From assembly GCF_963678635.1 (NCBI RefSeq), contig NC_087062.1:38701330-38765329 (forward strand): a stretch of 64,000 bases of DNA. The letters are read 5' to 3'. This DNA is from Symsagittifera roscoffensis. Taxonomy: Eukaryota > Xenacoelomorpha > Acoela > Convolutidae. The notes beneath the pieces were generated by a model. The model ran no database searches and was not told the DNA's origin. It was given only the letters and a program-made list of their open reading frames with translations. Shown here piece after piece: positions 10,640 to 22,151 of this stretch (position 1 is the stretch's first letter; each line of letters begins with the position of its first letter). The translations under genes were made by a program, and so were the position numbers.

Positions 10640-10893
10640 TTCTAAGACAGAGTAAGCCTCCGCTTAAGCGATAATAGCTCGAAAGACGCGTTAATTATCC
10701 CAAATTGACATAACTGGCCATTTTAAACCCTCATAATCTTAAGTTTACAAAAAAACATCAGAATTACAACACCTTTTGAATTATATCAAAAAATTCTTTA
10801 AAAGTTTTTAATTGAAATTTAAAAATTGTTTGGAGACAAAAAAACCTCACCGAGTACAAATCTTTCGTAGCCTTTGTCGAAAGTCGGAACAAC
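10640..10893 (-). mobile_element. Diverged HINE 5' half
   Basis: Reads CTCCGCTTAAGCGATAATAGC, CGCGTTAATTATCCCAAATT, AAACCCTCATAATCTTAAG and CACCGAGTACAAATCTTTCG in order, ending in GTCGAAAGTCGGAACAAC. The 3' half is absent. Confidence 0.6.
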
Positions 10894-11224
10894 AACTAAA
10901 TTCTGTAAAGTTAGGAGGGAAGGTTTTCACCACAAATAGATATCAATTTTAATCACAATTGGTACTGTTTTTTACAGAATAGGTTATATTTTTTGCGGGG
11001 TCAAATTTTTGTAGGGTTGAGAAGAGTAGAATAGCTACTGCTAGCAAAAAGATAGTTGCTGGATAGTTTTAGTTTAACTAAAATAAAAATGTTAATTTTA
11101 GCAACTGAAATGTCGAGTTGGTGACATTTTTCAAAAGTATGTCTGTGTAACAATGACCAACTTTTTGAGTTTTTTTGAAAACCAAAAAAAATGGTTTTTT
11201 GAGTTTTGTGGAAAATCAGCCCCC

Positions 11225-12075
11225 TCATACGCTATGCAAAGTGCGAAAAGTATATTTCGCCCACAGCCCAAATAAAGATGTCCAAATCTCAGTTCAATTT
11301 GGAACAATTAATAAGAGGGATTGAATATCTCGTTGAAAGCGCTAAGTACATCGCGCATTAATTGTCTCAAATTGGTCAAATTGGTCAAATTGGCAGTCCT
11401 CAAACCCCCGAAAACCTTAAGAACAAAGATCACAGTTAAAATATCTTTTTAAATTTGAGCTGAGAACAAAAATGTTTTAAAACAAAGCTCAGAGGATGTT
11501 TTAAAACAATTACGTCAAAAATGGCAAGTTAAAAAGTCAAAATTTGTCTGGAGAAAAAAAACAATTGAAACAATTTGTATGACTGAATAAATCTCCATTT
11601 ACTCGTTATTAGCACGAAGTATACCGCGCGTTAATTGTCACAATTTGGCCAACTTGGCAGTCGTTAAAACCCCATAACTTTAACAACAAAGATCACAGTT
11701 AGGTTATATTTTTGAATTTGTGCTCAGGACAAAAACATTCTTCAGAGGATCTGTTAAACCATTTACGTGAAAAATGGCAAATTGAAAAGTCCAAACTTGT
11801 TTGGAGAAATGACTTGTATGACTGAATAAATCTCCATTTATGCGTTATTAGCAGGAAAAATATCGCTCATCAATTTTCCCAAATTGGCAAAACTGCCAAT
11901 TTTTAAACTCCCATAACTTTACAAAAATAATCACAGGTTGAAAAAATGAATTTGAGCTCTGTACAACAAAAATCTTTAGAAGATTTTTATAAAGTTCCGT
12001 CAAAATTAGTTTGTTAAAAAGTCAAAGTTTTTTCTGGAGACAAAAATCATCCCGAGCACAAATATTCTACCCAGT
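11225..12075 (-). repeat. Three-unit tandem array of HINE-derived ~240-bp monomers
   Basis: After a HINE-like leader (11225-11322), three successive units start near 11323, 11581 and 11820. The last two are spaced 239 bp and share GACTGAATAAATCTCCATTTA, CGTTATTAGCA, an AATTGTC..CAAATTGGC block, AACTCCCATAACTTTA and TCTGGAGA. The final unit ends with CCGAGCACAAATATTCTACC, near the family's 5' end. The array shows local amplification of the element's interior, as in the early stages of a satellite. Confidence 0.65.
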
Positions 12076-12317
12076 TTTTAATTAGTGGTGCTACTCTTTT
12101 CGATGGAGGATGTTTGTTCGATTCCCCACTTTCTGTCGACAATATCAATTTTTTGAAGAAACTGAAGTGATCTTATTAAGGCAGAGGTTCCTATTCTCTA
12201 GACAAGTTTTTAGAAGATTTTGACGCGTGCTCCACCTCAAAGCTACTGTCAATTGGTTCAGAAGTGTTTTTATTATTTTTTAAGATTGGTTGGCCAGCAT
12301 TAGATGTCGTAAAACAG

Positions 12318-12402
12318 CATCAAAGGGGGCTCTTTGGGTGAGTAGGAGTCAAATCCCTGATATGGGACGCCTACCGTCTCCCCCTTAATTCCACCCATGA
12401 AA
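12318..12402 (-). mobile_element. hAT MITE remnant
   Basis: ATCAAAGGGGGCTCTTTGGGT followed by GTCAAATCCCTGA and CGCCTACCG matches (reversed) the left half of the hAT MITEs at 36107 and 61531. Terminal repeats are lost. Confidence 0.45.
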
Positions 12403-14139
12403 CAAATTTGACTCTCTTTTAAGGTTTTTGGCAATCGCAGCATCTTTCTTTCAGCAAAATTCTCTAATATGTGCTTAAACGACAAGTTTAAGATTTTTTG
12501 AATTCTTTTGAATTTATTTGAGTTGGAGATTTTTTGAACAAAAAAGCCGGTTACTGTGCAAACCATGGTCTTAGAAAATACCACAAAAGTTTCTTCACAC
12601 CAGTGTCTCTTTATCTGCGTGCTGTGATGAAACATTGAGCTAAAAAAAAGCACTTAGTCATTTTTGACAACCATTGAGAAATTAGCCAATTGGAAAACAA
12701 TTTTTGCAGAAAATGATTGGAAAAACAAAAAAAGTTAAAAGAAAACGTAAAATTTTTTTACTTTTGCAGAAATTTTTGATGTTTTCATAGCCCAAAAGGA
12801 CATTAAAAAAGTAAAGAAAAAGCATTATTTGAGTAAAAGTTAGTTTTTAGAAATAAATTCATATTTAAATAAGCTATTGTAATCCTGCACGCTCGCAGTT
12901 TTTAGCTCGAAGTTAGACAAAAAATCAAAAATTTCAAGCCAATTTTTCTTGTTACTAAGAACAAATTTTTCAAGCATTTTAAGGTCATTTGAATCACGAC
13001 TGAAAGTGCTCAATTATCATATATCACTCGTTCCATTCAAATAATTAGTTGCGGTACTTTATTTTGCATGAAAAACAAAAACAAAAAGAAAATACTAAAA
13101 CAAACCCAAATACAGAGCTCCCCCCATTTTCAAGGGTCGGAAGGAAAAGTGGAGTGAAATAGGTTGTCGCATTGCACTTCGAAAATCATTTGAGACCATT
13201 TGATTTGTAACTTCAGCTGTAAGTCAAAATCTCAAACTGTTTCCCGTTGTGGAAAAATATCACCTCGAATTTTTCCATTTTGGAGGGTAGAAAAAAATAA
13301 ATAGACTAAAAAAAATTTTGTGTTTCAAATCTTTGAGTGAATAATACTCTTTTCTGGAATATGAATTAACCTGGAAAATTTTTTTAAGTGAATTCAAAAT
13401 CAAACAAATTTTTGTTCCGATTATTTTAAAAATGGGGACGAAATTTGTATTCGGGTGTGTTTTAAATTTTTTCTTTTTTTTTCACCCAAAATCAGGTGCC
13501 ACAAACAATCATGGGCATGGATCGAGTGATATAACAAATTGAAAGTTTTTCAGTTTTAGTCAAAACAATTTTTTCAGCATCGAGAAAAGTTAATAAAAAT
13601 CTTTCGATTTTTTTTTTTCAATTTTGAGCAAATAAAGAGAGCGAGCAGGCGTACAACATATTATTTATGCTTGATTTAAGCCCAGAAAACTCAATTTTAA
13701 GCAAGTAAAACTAGTTTTTGGTGTTTTTAGCGCCATTTTGAGAACCTTAAACTTCAAAATTATCACAGAGATTAGAAGAGTTTGAGATTTAATGTTTTCC
13801 TTCTGGCGTTTGTATTCTTTATTTGATTTTTTTTCAATCCGACCAATATATCATTTCATAAAAAATGCTCATAAAATTAGTATGATCAAGAAAGAGTACA
13901 GGTAGTTGCCAATATTAGAAATCATCATTATCAATTGCCTAATGACATAATTATCAAAACGACATCAGCTTTAAGCTTCTCAGATATTTTGACTTTATTG
14001 CCACTCAGGCTTTTTTATAATTAGGGGGAAAATTATATATTTCAAATCTACTGATAAACTCAAATTGTCTATATTTTTGCAAGTATCTTAAGAATCATAT
14101 TGAGATAAAGTATAAATGGCCAATAAAAGGTTCACTAAA
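12403..14139. other. AT-rich, no gene supported
   Basis: Only chance ORFs are seen. A segment near 12541-12600 (GCCGGTTACTGTGCAA, then ATGGTCTTA) recurs near 53290-53350, suggesting another low-copy repeat family. Nothing else was recognised. Confidence 0.4.
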
Positions 14140-14465
14140 TTGTTCTAGCTTTCGAAAAAAGAATGGAAAATTTGTGCTCGGTGTTTTTTCTTCAAATAAT
14201 TTTTCATCTTTTCAACTAAGCTTTCTTGAACAAAATTTGTTATAGCAATTAAGAATTGTTAAAAAATGTTTTTCCAGCAATTTTTCATGAGCTCAAACAT
14301 GAAAAGATTTTTTATGTGATCTTTTTTTTGAAAATTTATGGGGTTTGAAAATTGTCAGGTTGAGACAATTAACGCGTGAGATATTTCGTTCCATTAAATG
14401 TGAATGGCTATTTACTCCGCTGATAAGTAGCTTGAAATTGAATTAAGGCAAAGGTGTTACAACCA
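14140..14465 (+). mobile_element. Diverged HINE copy (no 3' hairpin)
   Basis: Has GGAAAATTTGTGCTCGGTG, GACAATTAACGCGTGAGATA and a TTGAAATTGAATTAAGGCA block in plus-strand family order. The 5' tip (TTCTAGCTTTCGAAAAAAG) is degraded, and the copy fades out before the hairpin. Confidence 0.55.
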
Positions 14466-15009
14466 TGCCACTAGTTTTTTTCATTCCCTCCACCAAAGAA
14501 TTCTTCCTTCTAAATCATATGCTCACATTATCCGATTATTATTGAATTTGACTGGCGGGTTAATTAAGTCATGAAGATCAAATTTTGTATTTCTATTTCA
14601 CCTTATAGAATCACTGGTTACACTATACATTAGATGTTCATGCGAGGTGGGGGAGAGAGTTCGTTACTAGACCCTAATTTTGTAGTTTACAAATCTAATG
14701 GAGGGAAAGCTTTCAGGAAAATCCAAAAAAAAATCAAATAGCGATCAACGCTGTTAATCAGACTTTCGAAGACAGCGACGGAGTATTAATGCTCGGTAAG
14801 GTTTTTATTTAGTCAAAATTCGAGTTTTTAACTGAACGCGATTTTGTCGGCTTCATGACGAAATTTTTTATATTATTCAAGTTTGAGGTCAGCAATATTA
14901 TTGTTTTTTTTTCTAGGTCGGAAATTTGGTTTTACTTACACGATGCGAAACACTAAACACATTCATTTCATGTAGCGTGTGGGGCAGTCGTGGCTTTTTA
15001 GAGACAGGT

Positions 15010-15164
15010 GGGCGTACGCAAAACATTAGGCCAAATTAGGGTCTTTAACTGATTTGGAAGGGCTCACAAAATCAATTTGTTCCATCTAAAAAAAGTTTGA
15101 CGGAGTTTTTGAAATTATTTTGAAAATTTCTTATATGAGAAAATTCTAGATCCGCCCCTGGCAT
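15010..15164 (+). mobile_element. hAT MITE 3' half
   Basis: Contains the AGGGTCTTT, GGGCTCACAAAATCAATTTG and GAAAATTCTAGATCC stretch of the family and ends in the intact terminal repeat TAGATCCGCCCCTG. The 5' half is missing or highly diverged. Confidence 0.6.
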
Positions 15165-15245
15165 GAATTTGAAATAAAATTATTCATTTTTTTAAATTTT
15201 TGTTTAAAACATCGATTTTTTGGAGCAAAACTTTTTCTCCAGCTT

Positions 15246-15298
15246 TAAGGGGCAGTCGGAACATTCAGGGCATATTACTGATATACGAGCAGTCTTGC
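15246..15298 (+). mobile_element. HINE 3' end
   Basis: GGCAGTCGGAACATTCAGGG, then a degraded hairpin loop (CATATTACTGATATACGAG), then CAGTCTTG. Only the 3' end is recognisable. Confidence 0.6.
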
Positions 15299-15300
15299 TT

Positions 15301-15992
15301 GGTTCAAGATTGATTCATTTTGGCCTCAAAACGTAGCAACAGTTAATTTCAACTGATTCAAATTTCATTTATTTTGCGTACGCAACTTTTTGTGCCTGGG
15401 TTTTCAGCAGATTTTATTCACATTTAAGACAATTCAACCCTTCTTTATATCAAAGTTTTTATAACTACTTTAAGAAATGTAGCGTTGTTTATATTGATTT
15501 TTTCAAAAGAAGGGTGTTTCTCATGTAAAAATACGAAAACGAAGATAAACCTAACTCAGAGATTGTTCAAAATTGCGGAAAAAACAAGAACGCAATTTTT
15601 TCAGCGAGTCAATTAAAACGTACTAAAAATACTTAGAAACTCAAAGATATCAATGTATATATATATATATATGTACAATCTTCTCCTACGCAGTGGTTTA
15701 ATTTTTGTAAGCTTGTTGGTCCATACATCGACAATTTAATTTGAATAATAGGAAATTGCCTCAGTTACCCTAGCTTTGAAAATTTTTATTACACAAACAT
15801 AGCTCGTGTTATAGTATGAAATTTCTCTTTTTTCCAACCTAAGTGGCAAATATTGTTGCGATGCAATAGTTGCGACAGAATGTAATCATTTTGAAAGTGT
15901 TCATTTTGATCCAGCTATTAAGTACAGCCAATGCTAATGATATTAACACAGACAATTGTATTACAAATATCACTTTAGCTTCAAGGAATCTT
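15301..15992. other. No gene supported; short AT microsatellite at 15655-15672
   Basis: The (AT)n run near 15655 is the only structured feature. No ORF or RNA could be supported. Confidence 0.4.
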
Positions 15993-16060
15993 GGATCTGT
16001 GGCGTAGAGGTAGGGAAGGAGACGAGCAGCAAAATAAGAAGGTTGGAACCTGGACAGGGT
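15993..16060 (+). ncRNA. Possible tRNA-derived sequence (SINE head or pseudo-tRNA)
   Basis: TGTGGCGTAGAGGTAG resembles a pol III A box, and GGTTGGAACCTGG about 35 bases downstream resembles a B box. Acceptor pairing is poor, so this is not a working tRNA. It may be the head of a tRNA-derived SINE, or chance. Confidence 0.25.
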
Positions 16061-16809
16061 CGGATGTTTTTAATGAACTTTTTATTATACTAATTGAAAT
16101 GCGTCAGCTCTATAAATTGAGGCATGTTAGTTGGTAAATTTCTTTTTTTTTTCAAATTGACTGGTACTGCTAATGCGTCATAATTGGCTTGCGTCACTTA
16201 GCAATTATGCAGACTCATAATTGGCGTGCGTCACTAATGAAATTTTGTAGACTCAAAGTTTTACTCATTCAGTTTTTCCCAGTAGCGTTAACGGTCATAT
16301 TTTTGCTTGTGTATACGAAGTGCAACTTCGCCTCTGTGTGAAGCTTTTAGGACAAGCATTTTTCCATCAACGAGGTGCATAGAATTGCATAATTAGCAAT
16401 TTCGGTCTATGGTGGTCGACCCGGGAGTGCAAAAAAATATTCTCATGGAGCATGGCATGATTTTTAGCATTAGAAGCCAGAAAAAAAATTAATATGAAAG
16501 GGCTTGAAATGTAAAAACAATTTTCTGGTTTTGCCGTCAAAAAAACTGCTGGTACCATTTGTACAAAAACTAACATTTAGATGTCAAAAATTAAGATTTA
16601 TATGTAAGCTTTGGCGCTATAAGTTTTTTTGGGTCGCCAAGGTTGCGCAACTCTTATTGGCCGAGAACAAAAAACAAGCAGGACTTGCCCCATTTTCGTC
16701 GCAACGCGGAAAGTTTTAACAAGAAGCTTTGAAAGTTGAAATAATAGAGGTTTTTCTCTCGCTAGAAAATACCGAGAAACAGTTTTTGAAGTTAGCTTAT
16801 TGTTACTAG

Positions 16810-17241
16810 TGTGGTGGACCTACTTTACAACGTGTTCAACAACATCAGCAACCTCCTGTTGGATAAGCTGACAGGACAGAGAGAACAGCTGTTCCTGATC
16901 GCATTCAGCTCCTGCACTTTNNNNNNNNNNNNNNNNNNNNNNNNNNNNNNNNNNNNNNNNNNNNNNNNNNNNNNNNNNNNNNNNNNNNNNNNNNNNNNNN
17001 NNNNNNNNNNNNNNNNNNNNNNNNNNNNNNNNNNNNNNNNNNNNNNNNNNNNNNNNNNNNNNNNNNNNNNNNNNNNNNNNNNNNNNNNNNNNNNNNNNNN
17101 NNNNNNNNNNNNNNNNNNNNGCTCCTGCACTTTTTCATTCACTCTCGTCTCCTCCTTCCTCTTGATCTCCACCATCAGCATCAACAGGTGGTTCGCCATC
17201 TGCAGACCACTCACCTACATGACCTCATTCAGCAAGTCCAA
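16810..17241 (+). CDS. GPCR exon: TM2 to intracellular loop 2 (contains assembly gap)
   Basis: Acceptor TTGTTACTAG ends at 16809, and donor AA|GTAAGT starts at 17242 (phase 2). With the 200 Ns and the 13-base duplicated flank removed, it encodes 72 residues plus two bases. The peptide runs from VVDLLYNVFNN through LISTISINRWFAICRPLTY. The distance from D2.50 to N3.49 is then exactly 51 residues, the spacing in rhodopsin and the beta-2 adrenergic receptor. Confidence 0.87.
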
Positions 17242-20200
17242 GTAAGTACCACCTCCCCTTTGTCGTCCCCTCTCCTGCTGACCACCCCCAGCTACACCCC
17301 CATCCAAATCGTCCCTCAAAGGGTACCCATTTAATAATACTTTACAACGTCAGTTTTGGTCGATCAAACCTAGTTTTTTTCATTCGGTGTCAATGAATAC
17401 AGATTTCAGAGTGAACGCCAACTAATTTTGAGGCTAAACGTTGCTTTAATTCAAAAGCCGGTGGTCGTATGTTAAGTTTTTTATAAATTTAACAAAACTA
17501 ACTGCAGAAATTCGACAGATGTTAGCATTGTTTTTCTTTTTGTTTGGTACTACTACAACCCGCTACAAAAGACAAATTGCAAAGTTAAAAGAAAACGGCA
17601 ATTTAAACAAAGTGGCCAGTTTTGCCACTGAACTCAAAACTTGAGAAATTAGCCTATGGGCGCGCCTTGCTCGGGTCGGCGCTTCACGGCAATAACTGGC
17701 TCTAGATTTTGTAAAGCAATTTACCCCCTGCTATCGAGCTTGTAAAGCGTTGGTGTGACTTCCGCAGTGAGTCTTTTTCGAATTGACTTTTAATGCAAGT
17801 TATTTGCATTTGGTTTTTTATTAGGTTGCGTGATGCTAAAAATATCCTTCTATAGTTTGTGTAGCGTGTAGGGTGATGAATAAAATGAATAAAGTCGTTT
17901 ACTTTACAATTTTTCACCAAACCTTTTTTTAATTGGCTTTAAAATTTAATCAAAATATTCGAAGAGTTCGCTAAGATAAACAATTAGTCTTGTGTTTTTT
18001 TTGCATTGGTGAATAAATAATGATCCAGTTTCATTATTTTCAAAAAAAAACACAAGACTGATTGCTTATCTTAGCGAACTTTTTGGATATTTTCATTAAA
18101 TTTTAAAGCCAATTAAAAACATGTTTTGTGAAAAATTGATAAACCAAACGATTTTATTCATTTTATCACCCTACACGCTACACAAAGAATAGAAGAATAT
18201 TTTTAGCATCACGCAGCTTAATAAAAGACCAAATGACATCACTGAAATCAATTTGGACGGATTTAAGTTCTTTTTTTCTCATTTGAACTCCAGAAAACAA
18301 TATCTTTCAATTTGTACAAAAGTTTCGTTCACAAATACTTAGTCTAGCCGATCATTGATTGAAAAAGACTGCTCACATATCATGGTAAAGCCCTGAGTGT
18401 TCCGACTGCTCCTACAGCCAATTAATTTTTTTTGATTGACTAGTTGCCAAAAGAATTGAAAAAAAAAAGAAAACGAAATATTTCATTTTTTCATAATTTT
18501 ATCCCTCCGAACGCAATGTAAAGTACTGAGGGTATGTTTAGCGTCTCGTATTGTGTATAGTTTTTGTATTGCTGGCCTCTATTCAAATTGGAATGCAATA
18601 ATCTGCCGCTTACATGTGCTATAGAAGGCAATATATCGCCCGTTAATTGTCTCAATTTTTCAAACCCATGTAACTTTGCAAAAAATAATTAAAGATAGAC
18701 AATCATTTGAGCTCAAAACAACAGTATGTTTCAGATGGTATAAAAGTATTCCGTCAAATATTCCGCTTACCTATGAAGTGGAAAATTGACTAAACAAAGA
18801 ATACCTAAATATTAAATAAAGAATACCTAAATAAATTGACTAAATAAAGAATTAAGTGTCAGTGGTAACATTCAGGGTTTTGCTCTGATACACTAGCATT
18901 CGTGTTTTGCCTTTAATGTTAAAAAATTTTCCTCCTCACTTCTCATTCTTTCTAAAGTACAACTAGTATACTTTTGAGGCGACGTTTCAGTCAACACTGT
19001 ACATCTTTTTCTCTACCCAAATAAGCAAAGCATGCAACTGAAATTGAAGCTCAAGATTGCTATCAAAGACTGATTACCTATTGAAAAACTTCATTTATCG
19101 GATATGAAAAAAAGTTTAACATGGATTTTTTATGAAACATTGGTGAAAAATTTTTTGCTTCTTTTCTAAAAACTACTTGAAGTATGCGGCTTTCGTTTCA
19201 AGAAAAAATGCAATTTTTTTAAGGCAAGCTACTCTAGCTAAGAAACTTCATTTTTGCACGTTATTTCACAAGTCAAATCGGTCAGCTAAAAAAAATCAAG
19301 TTTTTCGAAGCGAATTATTCTAGCTATGGATTTTTGAAAAGAAAATTCAAATTATTTCAGACCGAATAGGTACGAAAACGATTTTGAGTTCTTATATTTT
19401 CAGCTCTAATTATTTCACAGTATTTCTTAAGGAAAATCGGGTGGCGAAAAATTTACTCAAGCAGTAAAACTTGAAAAAGGTAAGTTTTTCCATGGAGGCA
19501 AACGGATGGCGAAAAACTCTTTTTTTATTGCAACCATTCAAGCGATAAAATTTTGAAAAATTTCAAGTTGGTTCTTAGACCGAGTAGTTTTCCGAAAAAG
19601 AGAATTTTTCGATGCAAGCTATCCAAACAAAAATACTTCAGACGATAGGACGAATCAGTTTCTTTTTCAAGCAATTCGAGTAATTAAAATTTGATTAATT
19701 TCAATTTATTTTATCGAATGAATCGGATGGCAAAAAGTTTCAATTTTTCTAATAAAGCCATCCATTGAATGAAACTTTGAAATACTTCAAAGTCTTTCAT
19801 TGAGTAAAACATTTCTTTGAGCAAAAAAAATCCTCACATGCCAAAAACATCCTTTTTTGTTTTACATAGCGTGTGGTGGGAAAAAAACAGAAAAGAAAAA
19901 AATCCATTTTTCACTTTTTCGATCAGCTGTTCATCGATTTTTTGAAGAAAGATTTTTTTAAATTTAAGGGCCAGTGCTAACATTCAGGGTTTTGCTCTGA
20001 TACACTAGCAGTCTTGTTTTGCCTTTAATCTTCAAAAAAATTTCTCTTCAATTTCTCATTCTTGCTCAAAATACAACTGATATACATTTGAGATGACGCT
20101 TCACTCAACACAGTACATCGTTTTTTCTAACTGAATATGCAAAGAAGCTTGAATCTGAAATTGAAGCTCATGATTGCTATCAGAGACTGATTGCCTATTA

Positions 20201-22119
20201 AAAAACTTCAGGCGAATCGGTTTGCAAAAAAATCAAGTTTTTCGGAGCGAAAAAGTCAAGCTATGAAATTTTGAAAAAAAAAATCAAATTACTTCAGACC
20301 GAATAGGTCCGCGAAAATTTTTGAGTTTGTTTAAGCAAGCTATGAAACATTTAAAAGTTTTCAATGAGGGAAATCGGATGACGAAACATTAACTCAAGCA
20401 ATGAAACTTTGAAATAGGTTAATTTTTTTTGCATGGAGGGAAACGGGTGGCAAAAAATTCTTTATTGCAGCCATTCAAGCGATAAAGCCCTGAAATATTT
20501 CAAAATGGTTCTTAGACCAAATCGTATTTCGAAAAAGTTAATTTTTTTTACGCAAACTATCCAAGGAAAAATATTTGGAAACATAACGCGAATCAGTTTC
20601 TTTTTCAAGCTATTCAAGTAATTAAACTTTGGATAAGTTCAAGTTTTTTCTTAATCGGATGGCAAAAAAAATTAATTATTTGATTAAATCCATTCAGCTG
20701 ATGAAATAATTAAAGTTCGTTTATGGAGCAAAACCTTTGGCAAAAAATGAGGTTTTTTTTATGCAAGTTACTAAACCAATGAAGTTTTGAAATATTTCAG
20801 GTTGTTTTATAGACTGAATCGGGTGGTGAAAAGCTTGAGTTTTTCTACGCAGGCTATTCAAGTCATAAATATTTGAAATTGATTTGCGAAAAATTAGTTG
20901 TCTTAAGCATGTTGGCTGCTGTTTTCAGCTGATTCGTTTCAGACTGAAATGAATCTGTTAATAAAATTTTTGGACAAAAAATGAGCATTTACCGTCTTGA
21001 TTTGAAATTGAGTCGAGTTCATCTAAAATATTTTCGTACTATTTTCAACAAGAATTCTAAGCATTCTAGCTTAATATTGTTTAACAATATGAGGAGTCAA
21101 TCCGATTTTGACTGAAAAATTCCAGAACCTTCTAAACTCTGAAAAGTTTTTTAAACGTTGAGCTCAATGATCGCTCTTAACCATTGCACTATTTGGTAGA
21201 TTACATATGGCATTAATTTTTCTGTCATTCGTTTAATGAATAAGAAGGTTAAGCGATTAACTTAATGCGCTATGGACACAATGTTTTAGTTTTTCTGTCG
21301 AGCACAACGTTTAAGAAGGCTTAGATCAGAACGTTTAAGCATCATTCAGAGCAACCATCGAACTCATTGTTTATGAGGCGTTGAGTCAAGAACTTTCTAG
21401 AACTTTCAATAATTCTAAAGTCTTTAAACAAGTTAACTCGATTCAACTTCAAGTCTAGAAAGTACTTCTCCAATTTTTTTCAATTTTTTGCGATTGCAGA
21501 TTCATTTTATTCTGAACGGAGCCAACTAAAAAAGGCAAATTCCATGATTACAAAAGTATTTCTTTGCAAACCGCTTTGCGCTAGGAAATAACCTAAAATG
21601 TTTCAAATATTATAGATGGAATGGCTTCCTTAGAAAAACTTAAACTGTTCGCAAACCAACGTTGTCTATCAAATAACTTGAAATATTTCGAAATTTCATT
21701 GCTTGATCAACGTGCTTAGAAAAAATTGAACTTTTTGCTACCTAATTTGTTCTCTTAAAAAAGTTGAACTATTTTAAAGTTTTATAGCTGAAATAGCTTG
21801 CTGAAAAAAACTTGCACTTTTCGAGAACCGACTCAGTCTATATAATAACGTGAAAATAGTATTAAAAAATTCATCGGTTGTCATCCAAATGACTTCATTC
21901 ATTAAGTTGAAATTTTTCGAAGTTTTATAGCTGGACCAGCTGGTGCAAAAATGTGTCAACTTTTCGCGAAACGTATCGTTTTTCTAACCAATTTACGATA
22001 TGGGTTTACTTAAAATTGTTTTAGTTTCACAGCTTGAATAGCTTGATAAAAACAACAACTAATTTTTTTGGCGAGCTAATTGGTTGTTAAAGAGGTGCTT
22101 GCTAGCATATATTAAATGA

Positions 22120-22151
<32 letters not shown>

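Noticed and set aside
16811-17245. Open frames reading through the N gap on both strands
   Set aside because: Ns are not sequence. Only the plus frame outside the gap is coding; the minus frames are shadows.
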